Shown here one piece after another: positions 53,501 through 61,492 of a stretch of 64,000 nt of DNA. The stretch comes from Rudaea sp. 3F27F6 (GTDB lineage: Bacteria > Pseudomonadota > Gammaproteobacteria > Xanthomonadales > Rhodanobacteraceae), in the NCBI RefSeq assembly GCF_005503555.1, contig NZ_SCNG01000005.1:248001-312000 (forward strand). The letters run 5' to 3'. The notes beneath the pieces were generated by a model that saw only the letters and a program-made list of their open reading frames with translations, did no database searches and was not told the origin of the DNA. Each line of letters opens with the position of its first letter. Positions within the stretch are counted from its first letter, which is position 1. The translations under genes and the position numbers were made by a program.

Positions 53501-54632
53501 CCGAGCTGTAGCCGACCGAGTCCAGGCGCCGCGCGCTCGTTGCCGTAGCCGTGGAGAAAATCGCGAGACCGATGTCGTCGGGCAGAAAGCCGACGGTCGC
53601 CGATGCCGGATTGACCGAAATGTTCGCCGAGCCGCTCGCCGTGATGCCGGTGCCTGTCGGGTAGGTCGAAAGACTGTAGGTATTACCGGCCGGCGAAGGC
53701 GAGGCCGGCTGCGTCGAGATAAGGAAATAGCCGCGCGGCGGAATCGCGAGCGGTCCGGCCGTGCTGAGAGTCTGCGGAATCACGAGGAAGGTCGTTTCCG
53801 AAGCTCCCTGCGCTCCGGCGATACGCCAGCCGGCACCGTTGGGTCCGGTCGGATCGGCGCCGGGCACCGCGTCGATGATCGTGATCGATTGGTCGGTGTT
53901 GTTGTACAGCTCGATGAACTCGTCGGCCGATCCGTCCGAGCCGGGCGGGGTGGTGCCTTCGCCGCGCGTGCGGAATTCGCTGATCAGAATGTCGCCCGGC
54001 CCGGGCGGGGCGGGACGCGTGTCGAAGGTCAGAGTCCAGCCGCCGCTGATCGAGCCGCCGTCGAGATTGGCGTCGTCGATGATGTAGAGGCTCCAGGTGC
54101 CGTTCGGATTTTCGCCGTTGAACGCGGACAAGGTGTAGGTATACGGCGCGGCCGGCGCGGGCGCTGGGAACAAGTCGGTCGTGCCCGAGTTCGCCGGCCG
54201 ATAGTTTCCAGCGACGAACGGCACGCCCGTGTTGCCGGTGACGGTCGACGGCACAGGACGCGCGGCATAGTCGTCGAGAGTGAATGTGAGGTTCGACACA
54301 CCGGGCGAGCCGGCGCCGAAGTCGGACATGATCACCGACTTGCGCCCGCTCGGCGAGACAAGAAGCATATCGATGTCGGCCGGGAAGGCATGCGAGAGCC
54401 CATTGAGCGTGACCGATACGCGCTGGACCACGCCGCTTTGGCCGCTCACCGTGATCGGCGACGGATACAGCGACGCTGCTTGACCGCTTGCCGGGCATGG
54501 ATTTGGACAGTCGGTGATCGTGATGGCGGTGGCGTTGGTGAACGACGTGGCGGCAAGCGCCGCCGACGGAAGAATGCACAGCAGCGCAGCCACGAACATC
54601 CCGAACGGGATGAGCCGAACATTGCGTTTCAT
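50502..54632 (-). CDS. Large IPTL-CTERM-type surface protein with P, LTD, DUF11 and anchor-D domains
   Basis: The 1,376-residue protein has its start at ATG 54632 with GGGGAT upstream. Signal peptide to about 28 (ALLCILPSAALAAT). Order: proprotein-convertase P-like domain (about 55-205, ADIDMLLVSPSGRKSVIMSD, GGWTLTFDT), lamin-tail-like domain (about 212-340, ILISEFRTRGEG, DEFIELYNNTD), a variable middle, two DUF11 domains (about 645-895), four 106-residue choice-of-anchor-D domains, then IPAVPAPLGGWSSLALLVLI with a helix and a terminal YRRS, the IPTL-CTERM sorting signal. No enzyme domain is seen. It is probably displayed or released through a sortase-like system located elsewhere. Confidence 0.88.
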   Translation of the reverse strand: MKRNVRLIPFGMFVAALLCILPSAALAATSFTNATAITITDCPNPCPASGQAASLYPSPITVSGQSGVVQRVSVTLNGLSHAFPADIDMLLVSPSGRKSVIMSDFGAGSPGVSNLTFTLDDYAARPVPSTVTGNTGVPFVAGNYRPANSGTTDLFPAPAPAAPYTYTLSAFNGENPNGTWSLYIIDDANLDGGSISGGWTLTFDTRPAPPGPGDILISEFRTRGEGTTPPGSDGSADEFIELYNNTDQSITIIDAVPGADPTGPNGAGWRIAGAQGASETTFLVIPQTLSTAGPLAIPPRGYFLISTQPASPSPAGNTYSLSTYPTGTGITASGSANISVNPASATVGFLPDDIGLAIFSTATATSARRLDSVGYSSVTNADYKEGAGLAPAAGITTSGQHSWVRRTVPTGSPRAGYPQDTGNNAADFVLVSTTGGMIDGIASVLGAPGPQRGPTMTAFTTTSAPMHTADSMTSSVVDPAQPDSAAPNLVRDSTAVTNGTSGTLKIRRKYTNSSGQALIAMRFRIVGLSTLTGGAAPAGQLDLRALNSPTQTITLTDTTTVTAQALTLQTPAAQPLGGGLNSSLAEGVITTTAPLANGASTVVEFNFGVNTAGSLPYAITIIAEGLPQSGVGGVSAMDTFSVVNEADLSITKTDGVTNAIPGGATTYTITASNAGPSAAPAATVADTFPAALTCTWTCVGAGGGTCTASGSGNISDTTNLPAGASVTYTASCTISAAATGTLSNTATVSSAVTDPTPANNSATDTDTLTPQADLAITNSDGVTSVTAGNNTTYTLVASNAGPSNAPGATVADTFPASCTSVAWTCSGASGGTCTASGNGNLSDTVNLPVGGSVTYTAICAVSAAASGTLSNTATVTVPAGVTDLTPGNNSQTDTTTILAPGALTITPAPLAFGNVPVGTTSAAQNVTLANTGGTSLQVTALTAAVAPFAQSGGTCGALPITIAAGSSCTIGYTFAAAAAGPASQNLTVTTNVGGGTIALSGTGTQGTLGVAPGSLSFGSVPVGTTSAAQSVTLSNTGAASLQVTAVTAAAAPFAQSGGTCGALPITIAAGASCTIGYTYAPTATGAASQTLTVTANVPGGGSVALSGTGTQGTLGIAPGSVSFGSVPVGTTSAVQSVTLSNTGAASLQVTAVTAAAAPFAQSGGTCGVLPITIAAGASCTIGYTYAPTATGAASQTLTVTANVPGGGSVALSGTGTQGTLAISPTSINFGPVTVGSTSPVQFATLNNSGTAALQVTAVTPATTPFAQSGGTCGALPITIATGASCTIGYVFAPTSASPATANAPVASASGIAAPNAAAQTYTQTITMTTNAGSLNLTLTGQAQALIPAVPAPLGGWSSLALLVLIGLSALFVYRRS
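50982..51617 (-). repeat. Two near-identical 318-bp tandem units in the surface-protein gene
   Basis: Units 50982-51299 and 51300-51617 encode 106 residues each and differ at only a few positions (for example GALPIT versus GVLPIT). Flanking diverged units occupy the stretches from about 50670 and up to about 51932. Confidence 0.85.
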
Positions 54633-55031
54633 TGTTATCCCCAAAAGATTTGACGACCCCGATTACAGACTGTCGCACTGCCCCGGATCCCGCACTGTTG
54701 CTCCGAGACCACTCCAGCCACCCGCGCCGTCCGCATCCCCGCGGTTCCGACGCATGTTCCCCGTACTGGATTCCCCGCCGCGCGCGCAGAGCGGCGCTGT
54801 CGGCTTGTCCACTTTACCGCAGATCCTTCCAGCGGGTACGTGAAAGAGGGCGGTTTTCTGACACGGCGGTAACAAAAACTTTCGATTGCGACAATTTTGA
54901 CAGCTTCGGTACGTTTGCCTCGATGCAAAATTAAAACTTGTTCACGCGGCTTCCCGCGGCGATAGGCGCGGCGCATACTCCGTATCAAACGTTCGTTCGA
55001 TACCAATAAAACGCTCGCAATCGGAGGGAAT
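54633..55031. other. 399-base divergent gap between surface-protein and acylase genes
   Basis: It should hold promoters for both genes. An imperfect 22-bp palindrome lies at 54982-55003. A TTGACA at 54897 has no matching -10. No gene or RNA is visible. Confidence 0.4.
54982..55003. promoter_or_regulatory. Imperfect 22-bp palindrome upstream of the acylase gene
   Basis: GTATCAAACG-TT-CGTTCGATAC: arms match at 9 of 10 positions. It ends 28 bases before the acylase ATG, a position suited to a repressor operator. Confidence 0.45.
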
Positions 55032-57887
55032 ATGACGGCACCGCATGTACGGCGCGTTCTTGCGCATTCTGTACTTTTTGCTTTCTCCACTTTTGCCTTT
55101 TTCAGCGCCGAGGCCTTGGCCGACACGATCACCGCGCCGGGCATGTCGGCGCCGGGCACCCTGGTCTACGACGCTCTCGGCATGCCGACGATCACCGCGG
55201 CCACCGACAACGACGCCGCGTTCCTGCAGGGTTATGCGCAGGCCAAGGCGCGTTTCTTCGAGATGGATTTCACCCGCCGCGGAGTCAGCGGCACGCTCGC
55301 CGAACTCGTCGGCAAGCCGGCGCTCGCGAACGACATCCAGTCGCGCACGCTCGGCCTGCGCCGCGCGGCGCTAGCGAGCTGGCAGGCGATGGACGACGAC
55401 ACGCGCGGCTGGCTGCAAGCCTATGCGAACGGAGTGAACTACTGGCTCAAGACGACGCCGTCGCTGCCGCCCGAGTACGGCGCGCTGAGTTTGAGCAAGG
55501 CCGAGCCGTGGTCGCCGATCGACACGATCTGCGTCGGCAAGGGCCTCGCCTACCAACTCTCGTTCGATTCGTCGAAGATCCAGAACACGATCAATTTCGC
55601 CGCGTACCAGAAGGCTGCCGCCGCAGCCAAGGTCGATCCGGTCGCCTTGTACTTCGGCGACACGCACCGCTTCGCGCCGCCCGATTCGACCGTGACGATC
55701 CCCGGATTCAAGCCGGGCGCGGCGAGCGCCGGCATGTCGGCCACGGCGTCGCTGCAGGCGGCGGGTCAGACGGCAGCGGTGCAGCCGGCGCAGATTTCGG
55801 CGCAGACGGTGAAGCTCGCGCAGGGCTGGCTCAACAAAATCGCCAACCATCCGCTGATCGCGCCGACGCTGCGCTCGCGCGCCGGCCGCGAAGGCAGCAA
55901 CGAGTTCGCTGTGTCGGGCAGCGTCACCCAGTCGGGCAAGCCGATCCTCGCCAACGATCCGCATCTCACGCTCGCGCTGCCGCCGGTCTTCATGGAGATG
56001 CACATCACTTCGAACGATCCGGCGTATTCGCAGCCGCTCAACGCGAGCGGCGTCAGCGTGCCGGGCGCGCCGGGCATCATCCAGGGCTGCACGACGAACG
56101 TGTGCTGGGGCTCGACGGTCAACCCGATGGACGTCACCGACTTTTTCCAGGAGACGTTCCAGACCAACGCCTACGGCCTGCCGACCGCGATCGTGCACAA
56201 CGGCACCGCGGAGCCGGTGATCTGGCAGTTCCAGAGTTACTACGTCAACCAGATGACGCAGGGGCAGACCGACAATCTCGTACGCGACGATTCGATCGGC
56301 TTCAGCAACGGCGGCGTCACCGTGATCGTGCCGCGGCGGAACAACGGCCCGGTCGTGCAGATCGACGGCAACAGCGGTCTGTCGATCGCCTATACCGGTT
56401 TCGGCCCGACGATGGAGCTGAAGGCGTTCAAGAAGATCAACCGCGCGAACAATCTGAGCGATTTCCAGAACGCGCTGACCTACTTCGATTTCGGTTCGCA
56501 GAACTTCGCCTATGCCGACACCGCTGGCAACATCGCTTATTTCACCAGTGCGGAAAATCCGATCCGCCAGGATCTGCAGCAGGACGGCGGACCGGGCGGC
56601 GGCATTCCGCCGTGGCTCGTGCGCGACGGTTCGGGCGCGCTGCATCACGACTGGCTGCCGGTGCAGAATCCGCAGCCGAACCAGGCGACGCCGTTCGAGA
56701 TCATGCCGGCGTCGGAGATGCCGCACATCATCAATCCGTCGGCCGGTTTCTTCGCCAACGCCAACAACGATCCGATCGGCATCGCCGCGGGCAACAATCC
56801 GCTTTCGATGCAGCGGCCCGGCGGCGGCATCTACTATCTCAACTACAACTACAGCGTCTATCGCGTCACGCGCATCAGCAAGCTGTTGTCGGCGCTGATC
56901 GCCTCGGGCAAAAAGCTCACGCCGGACGATATCAAGAACGTGCAACGCAACCGCCAGCCCGCGGACGCGGAACTGGTGCTGCCGTATTTGCAGACCGCGT
57001 TCACTAACGCGCAGGGCAGTTCATGGGCACAGTTGAGCCAGCTCGCCAACGATCCGGCGGTCGCGCAGGCGATGGGGTATTTGAACGGCTGGAATCTCGC
57101 CACGCCGACCGGGCTCACGCAGGGCTACGACAGTCCGCTCGTCGTCGACAATCCGCTCGGACTGTTCCTGCCGGCCACTGCGGGTCCCGATCCCAGCGTA
57201 TCGGCGACGCTCTACTACATGTGGCGCAGCAATGCGATCAAGAACATCGAAGACAACACGCTGACCGGTCTCGGCCTCGGCAGTTACCTGCCCGGCGACG
57301 AGGACGCGTGGACCAGCGTGAAGTTCCTCCTCGACGCATTCCCGCAACTCGGCGGCAAGGGAGTGTCCGGGGTGAACTTCTTCGCCGTCAGCGGCGCGCC
57401 CGACGCGGCGTCGGCGCGCGACTATGTGCTGCTCAAGAGCTTGAAAGACTCCCTCAACCAGCTCGCGAGCAACGCGTTCGCGCCGGCCTTCGCCAACTCG
57501 ACCAATCTCGGTGACTATCACTGGGGCCAGCTACATCGCTTCGTCCTCGAGCATCCGCTCGGCGGCCCGTTCAACGTGCCCGGTGCCGGCAGCCCGTATC
57601 CGTTCACCGATCTCTCGGCGAATCTGCCGGGCCTTGCGCGCGACAGCGGCTGGGAGACGGTCAATCCGGGCGGCGGCACGCTGCGCGTCAGCGGCGTCAA
57701 CGACTTCATGTTCAGCGGCGCAACCGCGCCGGGTCGCCGCTTCGTCGGCGAGATGTCGCTGCCGATCAATGCGGTCGAGGTGATCCCCGGCGGCAACAGC
57801 GCGGTGCTCGGCGATCCACATTACGTCGATCAGCTGCCGCTCTGGCTGGTCGGCCAATACCACCCGCTGACGGTCGGCAATCCGTAA
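55032..57887 (+). CDS. Penicillin acylase family Ntn hydrolase
   Basis: The 951-residue protein has its start at ATG 55032 behind GGAGGG. Signal peptide to about 30 (FAFSTFAFFSAEALAD). Alpha-subunit features VYDALGMPTITA and AFLQGYAQAKARFFEMD; spacer; then GREGSNEFAVSG, where autocleavage is expected before Ser289, the N-terminal nucleophile of the beta subunit. Conserved ILANDPHLTLALPPVFMEMH follows, and GVTVIVPRRNNGPVV later. It acts in the periplasm on an amide bond of an acylated compound, possibly a beta-lactam or acyl-homoserine lactone; the substrate is not predictable. Confidence 0.88.
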   Translation: MTAPHVRRVLAHSVLFAFSTFAFFSAEALADTITAPGMSAPGTLVYDALGMPTITAATDNDAAFLQGYAQAKARFFEMDFTRRGVSGTLAELVGKPALANDIQSRTLGLRRAALASWQAMDDDTRGWLQAYANGVNYWLKTTPSLPPEYGALSLSKAEPWSPIDTICVGKGLAYQLSFDSSKIQNTINFAAYQKAAAAAKVDPVALYFGDTHRFAPPDSTVTIPGFKPGAASAGMSATASLQAAGQTAAVQPAQISAQTVKLAQGWLNKIANHPLIAPTLRSRAGREGSNEFAVSGSVTQSGKPILANDPHLTLALPPVFMEMHITSNDPAYSQPLNASGVSVPGAPGIIQGCTTNVCWGSTVNPMDVTDFFQETFQTNAYGLPTAIVHNGTAEPVIWQFQSYYVNQMTQGQTDNLVRDDSIGFSNGGVTVIVPRRNNGPVVQIDGNSGLSIAYTGFGPTMELKAFKKINRANNLSDFQNALTYFDFGSQNFAYADTAGNIAYFTSAENPIRQDLQQDGGPGGGIPPWLVRDGSGALHHDWLPVQNPQPNQATPFEIMPASEMPHIINPSAGFFANANNDPIGIAAGNNPLSMQRPGGGIYYLNYNYSVYRVTRISKLLSALIASGKKLTPDDIKNVQRNRQPADAELVLPYLQTAFTNAQGSSWAQLSQLANDPAVAQAMGYLNGWNLATPTGLTQGYDSPLVVDNPLGLFLPATAGPDPSVSATLYYMWRSNAIKNIEDNTLTGLGLGSYLPGDEDAWTSVKFLLDAFPQLGGKGVSGVNFFAVSGAPDAASARDYVLLKSLKDSLNQLASNAFAPAFANSTNLGDYHWGQLHRFVLEHPLGGPFNVPGAGSPYPFTDLSANLPGLARDSGWETVNPGGGTLRVSGVNDFMFSGATAPGRRFVGEMSLPINAVEVIPGGNSAVLGDPHYVDQLPLWLVGQYHPLTVGNP

Positions 57888-57912
57888 CGCGAAAGTCGGA
57901 AAAATCAGCAGC

Positions 57913-57945
57913 AAGGGCGGGGAAATTCAAGCGTTCCTCGCCCTT
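57913..57945 (+). terminator. Hairpin after the acylase gene
   Basis: AAGGGCGGGGAA...TTCCTCGCCCTT: a 12-bp stem with one mismatch and a 9-base loop, 26 bases after the stop. No T-run follows. Confidence 0.5.
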
Positions 57946-57991
57946 GCCGATCCATGCTAAGGTCGAACCGTTTTGATGGGGAGACTGAAGA

Positions 57992-59626
57992 GTGGATCGA
58001 GCCGTACCCGCTACAAATGCCTATGCGTTTCCGCTGCTCGTCAAGCAGCTGTGGAACGCGCCGCTGACCCGCTTCGCCGATCAGGAAATCGTCTACCGCG
58101 AACTGCGGCGCTACACCTACCGCGAATTGCGCGCACGCGTCGGCCGGCTTGCCGATGCGCTGTCGAAGCTCGGTGTCGCTCACGGCGATGCGGTCGGCGT
58201 GATGGACTGGGACAGCCATCGCTACCTGGAAAGTTTCTACGCCGTGCCGATGATGGGCGTGGTGCTGCTGACGGTGAACGTGCGTTTGTCGTCAGAGCAG
58301 ATTCTCTACACGATCAATCATGCCGGGCCGAAAGTGCTCCTGGTCAACAGCGACTTTCTGCCGCTGCTCGAAGAGATCGCGCCGAAGCTCGAAACCGTCG
58401 AGCATTTCATTTGGATCAGCGACGACGACAAGGCGCTGCCCGCGCAGGCGAAGTGCGCCGGCGAATACGAACGCCTGCTCGCCGACGCGTCGCCCGATTT
58501 CGCCTTCGCCGATTTCGACGAGAACACGCGCGCGACGACGTTCTACACGACCGGCACGACCGGCCTGCCCAAGGGCGTGTACTTCAGTCATCGCCAGCTC
58601 GTGCTGCATACGATCGCGACGATGGCTGCGCTGTGCAGCCCGGCATCGGGCCAACGCTTCCATAACGGCGACGTCTACATGCCGATCACGCCGATGTTCC
58701 ACGTGCATGCCTGGGGCATGCCGTACATCGCGCTGCAGCTCGGCGTGAAGCAGGTTTATCCGGGCCGCTACCTGCCGGATTCGCTGATCGATCTGATCGT
58801 GCGCGAGCAGGTGACGTTCTCGCATTGCGTGCCGACGATCCTGCAGATGATTTTGTCTTCGCCGAAAGCGGCCGATGTCGATCTTTCGCGCTGGAAGGCG
58901 GTAATCGGCGGATCGGCGTTGCCCGTGGGTCTGGCGCAAGCCGCGCGTGCGCGCGGCATCGACGTGTTCGGCGGCTACGGCATGTCGGAAACTTGCCCAG
59001 TGCTCGCGCTCGCGCAGGTGCATCCGAATCTCGGCGAGGTCAGCGAAGAACGCGAACTGGCGATCCGTTGCAAGGGCGGCGCGCCGATTCCGCTCGTCGA
59101 ATTGCGCACGGTCGACGCGGACATGGGCGACGTGCCCGAAGACGGCAAGACCTCGGGCGAGGTCGTCGCGCGCGCGCCGTGGCTGACCCAAGGCTATCTC
59201 GACAATGCCGACGCTTCCGAGGCGCTGTGGGAGGGCGGTTATCTGCATACGCAGGACATCGGCAATTTCGATCAGGGCTATCTGAAGATCACCGACCGCA
59301 TCAAGGACGTGATCAAGACCGGCGGCGAATGGGTGTCTTCGGTGCAGGTCGAAGATCTGATCTCGCAGCATCCCGCGGTCGCCGAAACGGCCGTGTTCGC
59401 GATCAAGGACGAACGCTGGGGCGAGCGCCCGCTCGCACTGGTCGTGGCGAGAGCGGGACAGGCGGTCGGCGAAGACGAGATCAAGGCGCATCTGTCGCGC
59501 TATGCCGAACAAGGCCTGATCTCGCGCTATGCCGTGCCCGCGCGCGTGCTCGTGGTCGAGGCGATCGAAAAAACCAGCGTCGGCAAACTCAACAAGAAAT
59601 TGCTGCGCGAGAAATATTCGGCGTAG
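57992..59626 (+). CDS. Long-chain fatty-acid-CoA ligase family enzyme (AMP-binding)
   Basis: The 544-residue protein starts with GTG 57992 behind GGGGAG. ANL signature: P-loop FYTTGTTGLPKGVYFSHRQL (about 183-202), YGMSETCP, GYLHTQDIGNFDQGYLKITD, RIKDVIKTGGEWVSS, and catalytic Lys near KTSVGKLNKK. It activates a carboxylic acid with ATP, then CoA. The chain length preferred is unknown; the ~540-residue group with MFHVHAWGMPY is typical of medium- or long-chain acyl-CoA synthetases. The TetR gene follows, perhaps its regulator. Confidence 0.9.
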   Translation: MDRAVPATNAYAFPLLVKQLWNAPLTRFADQEIVYRELRRYTYRELRARVGRLADALSKLGVAHGDAVGVMDWDSHRYLESFYAVPMMGVVLLTVNVRLSSEQILYTINHAGPKVLLVNSDFLPLLEEIAPKLETVEHFIWISDDDKALPAQAKCAGEYERLLADASPDFAFADFDENTRATTFYTTGTTGLPKGVYFSHRQLVLHTIATMAALCSPASGQRFHNGDVYMPITPMFHVHAWGMPYIALQLGVKQVYPGRYLPDSLIDLIVREQVTFSHCVPTILQMILSSPKAADVDLSRWKAVIGGSALPVGLAQAARARGIDVFGGYGMSETCPVLALAQVHPNLGEVSEERELAIRCKGGAPIPLVELRTVDADMGDVPEDGKTSGEVVARAPWLTQGYLDNADASEALWEGGYLHTQDIGNFDQGYLKITDRIKDVIKTGGEWVSSVQVEDLISQHPAVAETAVFAIKDERWGERPLALVVARAGQAVGEDEIKAHLSRYAEQGLISRYAVPARVLVVEAIEKTSVGKLNKKLLREKYSA

Positions 59627-59643
59627 CCGCGCGCGGCGCCGTG

Positions 59644-59667
59644 GCGCGTGCGTGGACAAGCACGCGC
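59644..59667 (+). terminator. Hairpin between ligase and tetR genes
   Basis: The perfect 8-bp inverted repeat GCGCGTGC/GCACGCGC has an 8-base loop, 17 bases after the ligase stop. No T-run. Confidence 0.35.
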
Positions 59668-59714
59668 GCGGAATGCCAGCATTGCGCATCGACCCATCGC
59701 GTAGCCGGGCAAGC

Positions 59715-60326
59715 ATGAGCAAAGAGACGGCAAAGCCGCGCCGCAGCAAGACCGCGAGACCCTCGCGCGGGCGGCCGAAGAGCGCGGAACTCGAACAGCG
59801 CCTGCATCAGGCCGCGCTCGATCAATTGCTGCGGCATGGCCTGCGCGGCATCACCGTGGAGAAGATCGCCGAAGCCGCGGGCGTGCCGCGCACGACGTTC
59901 TACCGGCGCTGGCAGAATTGCTCGCAAGCCGTGGTCGCGGCGATCGAAGCGGCGACGCACGAGGCAAATCCGATCGCGCCCGATACCGGCAACGTGCGCT
60001 CCGACCTGATCGAGATGGCGACGAACATGGCTGCGCTGCTCACCGACGCGCGCTTCGGCCGCGCCGTGCGTTTCCTGATCGCCGAAATGGACGTCGAGCC
60101 GGAGTTTCGCCGTGCCATCCTCGCCGTCGTGCTCGATCGCCGGCGTCTCGCCACGCGCGTCCTGCAGCGCGGCATCGCGCGCGGCGAACTGTCCGCCGAC
60201 GTCGATATTCCGCTGACGATAGAGATGCTGTCGGGCGCGCTGTATTTCCGCGCGTTCTTCGGCGAGACCGCGCCCGACCGCGCCTACGCGGCGCGCGCGG
60301 TCGACGCGGTTCTTTCCGGCGCCTGA
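59715..60326 (+). CDS. TetR-family transcriptional regulator
   Basis: The 203-residue protein has its start at ATG 59715. Basic N-terminal tail (KPRRSKTARPSRGRPKSAEL), then helix-turn-helix LDQLLRHGLRGITVEKIAEA with AGVPRTTFYRRWQN, and an all-helical ligand domain of the TetR_C type (AALLTDARFGRAVRFLIAEM, SGALYFRAFFGETAPD). Likely targets are its neighbours or itself; the ligand is unknown. Its 3' end overlaps the convergent MFS gene by 43 bases. Confidence 0.9.
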   Translation: MSKETAKPRRSKTARPSRGRPKSAELEQRLHQAALDQLLRHGLRGITVEKIAEAAGVPRTTFYRRWQNCSQAVVAAIEAATHEANPIAPDTGNVRSDLIEMATNMAALLTDARFGRAVRFLIAEMDVEPEFRRAILAVVLDRRRLATRVLQRGIARGELSADVDIPLTIEMLSGALYFRAFFGETAPDRAYAARAVDAVLSGA

Positions 60327-61492
60327 TTGCGCAATAGCGCGATGCCGGCGGCCGAGACGATCAGGGCTGCGGACGCGGCGAGCCAGATCGCGGCATAGCC
60401 GAGGCGCTCGGCGAGTACGGCGGCGAGGATCGGCCCGAGCGCGGCGCCGAGCATGAACAGGCTGCCCTGAATGCCGTAGATGCGCGCAAAGTGCTTCGGA
60501 CCGAAGCGGCGGCTGACCAGATAGGAGACGACGTCGCTTTCCGCGCCCGAGCAAAAACCGAGCAGGAAGCCGATCAGCGCGACCGGCGCCGCGGCCTGCA
60601 GCGTGCCGGTTGCGAGCGCGCCCGCGGCACCGCAGAGCGCGGCGATCGCACCGACCTGGCGTGCCGGCAGCCAATCCATCGAAGCGCCGCCGAGCAGCCG
60701 GCCGACGATCGTGGCGATGCCGAAGAAGAGTTGGAAGCGCACCGTGGCGTCGGTGCCGAGGCCGAATGCGCCGAACGCCGCGGCCAGATGCGCGACGACG
60801 CCGAGCAGCGCGGCGCCGAGCAGCAGGAAGGCGCCGGCCATGATCCAGAAAAATTTCGTGCGCAGTGCTGCGGCGAGATCGATTCCGTCGTCGTCCGTCT
60901 GCGCGAACGCGGCCGATACGCGCGGAGCGCTGCCGCCGAGGCCCATGCCGCCGATCAGTGCGGCGGCGATGGCCAGCAGGGCCATCGCGCGCAACGCGGC
61001 GCGCCAGCCGTCGGCCGCGGCGATCGGCGCGATGATCGGCGGCAGCACGATCGCGGCGAGGCCGATGCCGGTGAAGGCGACGCCGAGCGCGAGGCCGCGG
61101 CGCGCGTGATAGCGTGCGACGATGACTCGCGCATAAGTGATCGGCGCCGTGCCTGCGCCGAACAAGCCGGCCGCGGCGAAGGCGCAGTACAGAGCGGTCG
61201 GCGACGACGCAAGCGAGGCCAGCCACAGCGTCGCCGCGAACGCGGCACCCGAGACCATGACGACGTGAAGCGGGCGGAAGCGATCGGCGAGTGCGCCGGC
61301 GAGCGGCAGCGCGAACATCAGTGCGACCAGATGCGCGGTGAGCATGCCCGACACCTGCGCCTTGCCGATCGAAAATTCGGCCGCGATCGGCGCGGCGAGA
61401 TAGGTGAACAGGGTGAGGCAGAGGATGCTCACGCCGCAGCAGAGGCCGATCGCCGCCGTCGCCGGCAGCAGCAGATCACGTATCCGGTTCAT
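60284..61492 (-). CDS. MFS transporter, monocarboxylate/nitrate-type
   Basis: The 402-residue protein has about twelve membrane helices (for example ATAAIGLCCGVSILCLTLFT, GMLTAHLVALMFALPLAGAL with ADRF, VALIGFLLGFCSGAESDVVS). The loop ADRFRPLHVVMVSG is the usual MFS motif A region. ATG 61492 overlaps the stop of the M81 peptidase gene (ATGA), so the pair is translationally coupled; the transporter likely imports the substrate or exports the product of that enzyme. Confidence 0.88.
   Translation of the reverse strand: MNRIRDLLLPATAAIGLCCGVSILCLTLFTYLAAPIAAEFSIGKAQVSGMLTAHLVALMFALPLAGALADRFRPLHVVMVSGAAFAATLWLASLASSPTALYCAFAAAGLFGAGTAPITYARVIVARYHARRGLALGVAFTGIGLAAIVLPPIIAPIAAADGWRAALRAMALLAIAAALIGGMGLGGSAPRVSAAFAQTDDDGIDLAAALRTKFFWIMAGAFLLLGAALLGVVAHLAAAFGAFGLGTDATVRFQLFFGIATIVGRLLGGASMDWLPARQVGAIAALCGAAGALATGTLQAAAPVALIGFLLGFCSGAESDVVSYLVSRRFGPKHFARIYGIQGSLFMLGAALGPILAAVLAERLGYAAIWLAASAALIVSAAGIALLRNQAPERTASTARAA

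Noticed and set aside
54897-54902. Perfect TTGACA -35 box
   Set aside because: No acceptable -10 element at 16-18 bases; not reported as a promoter.
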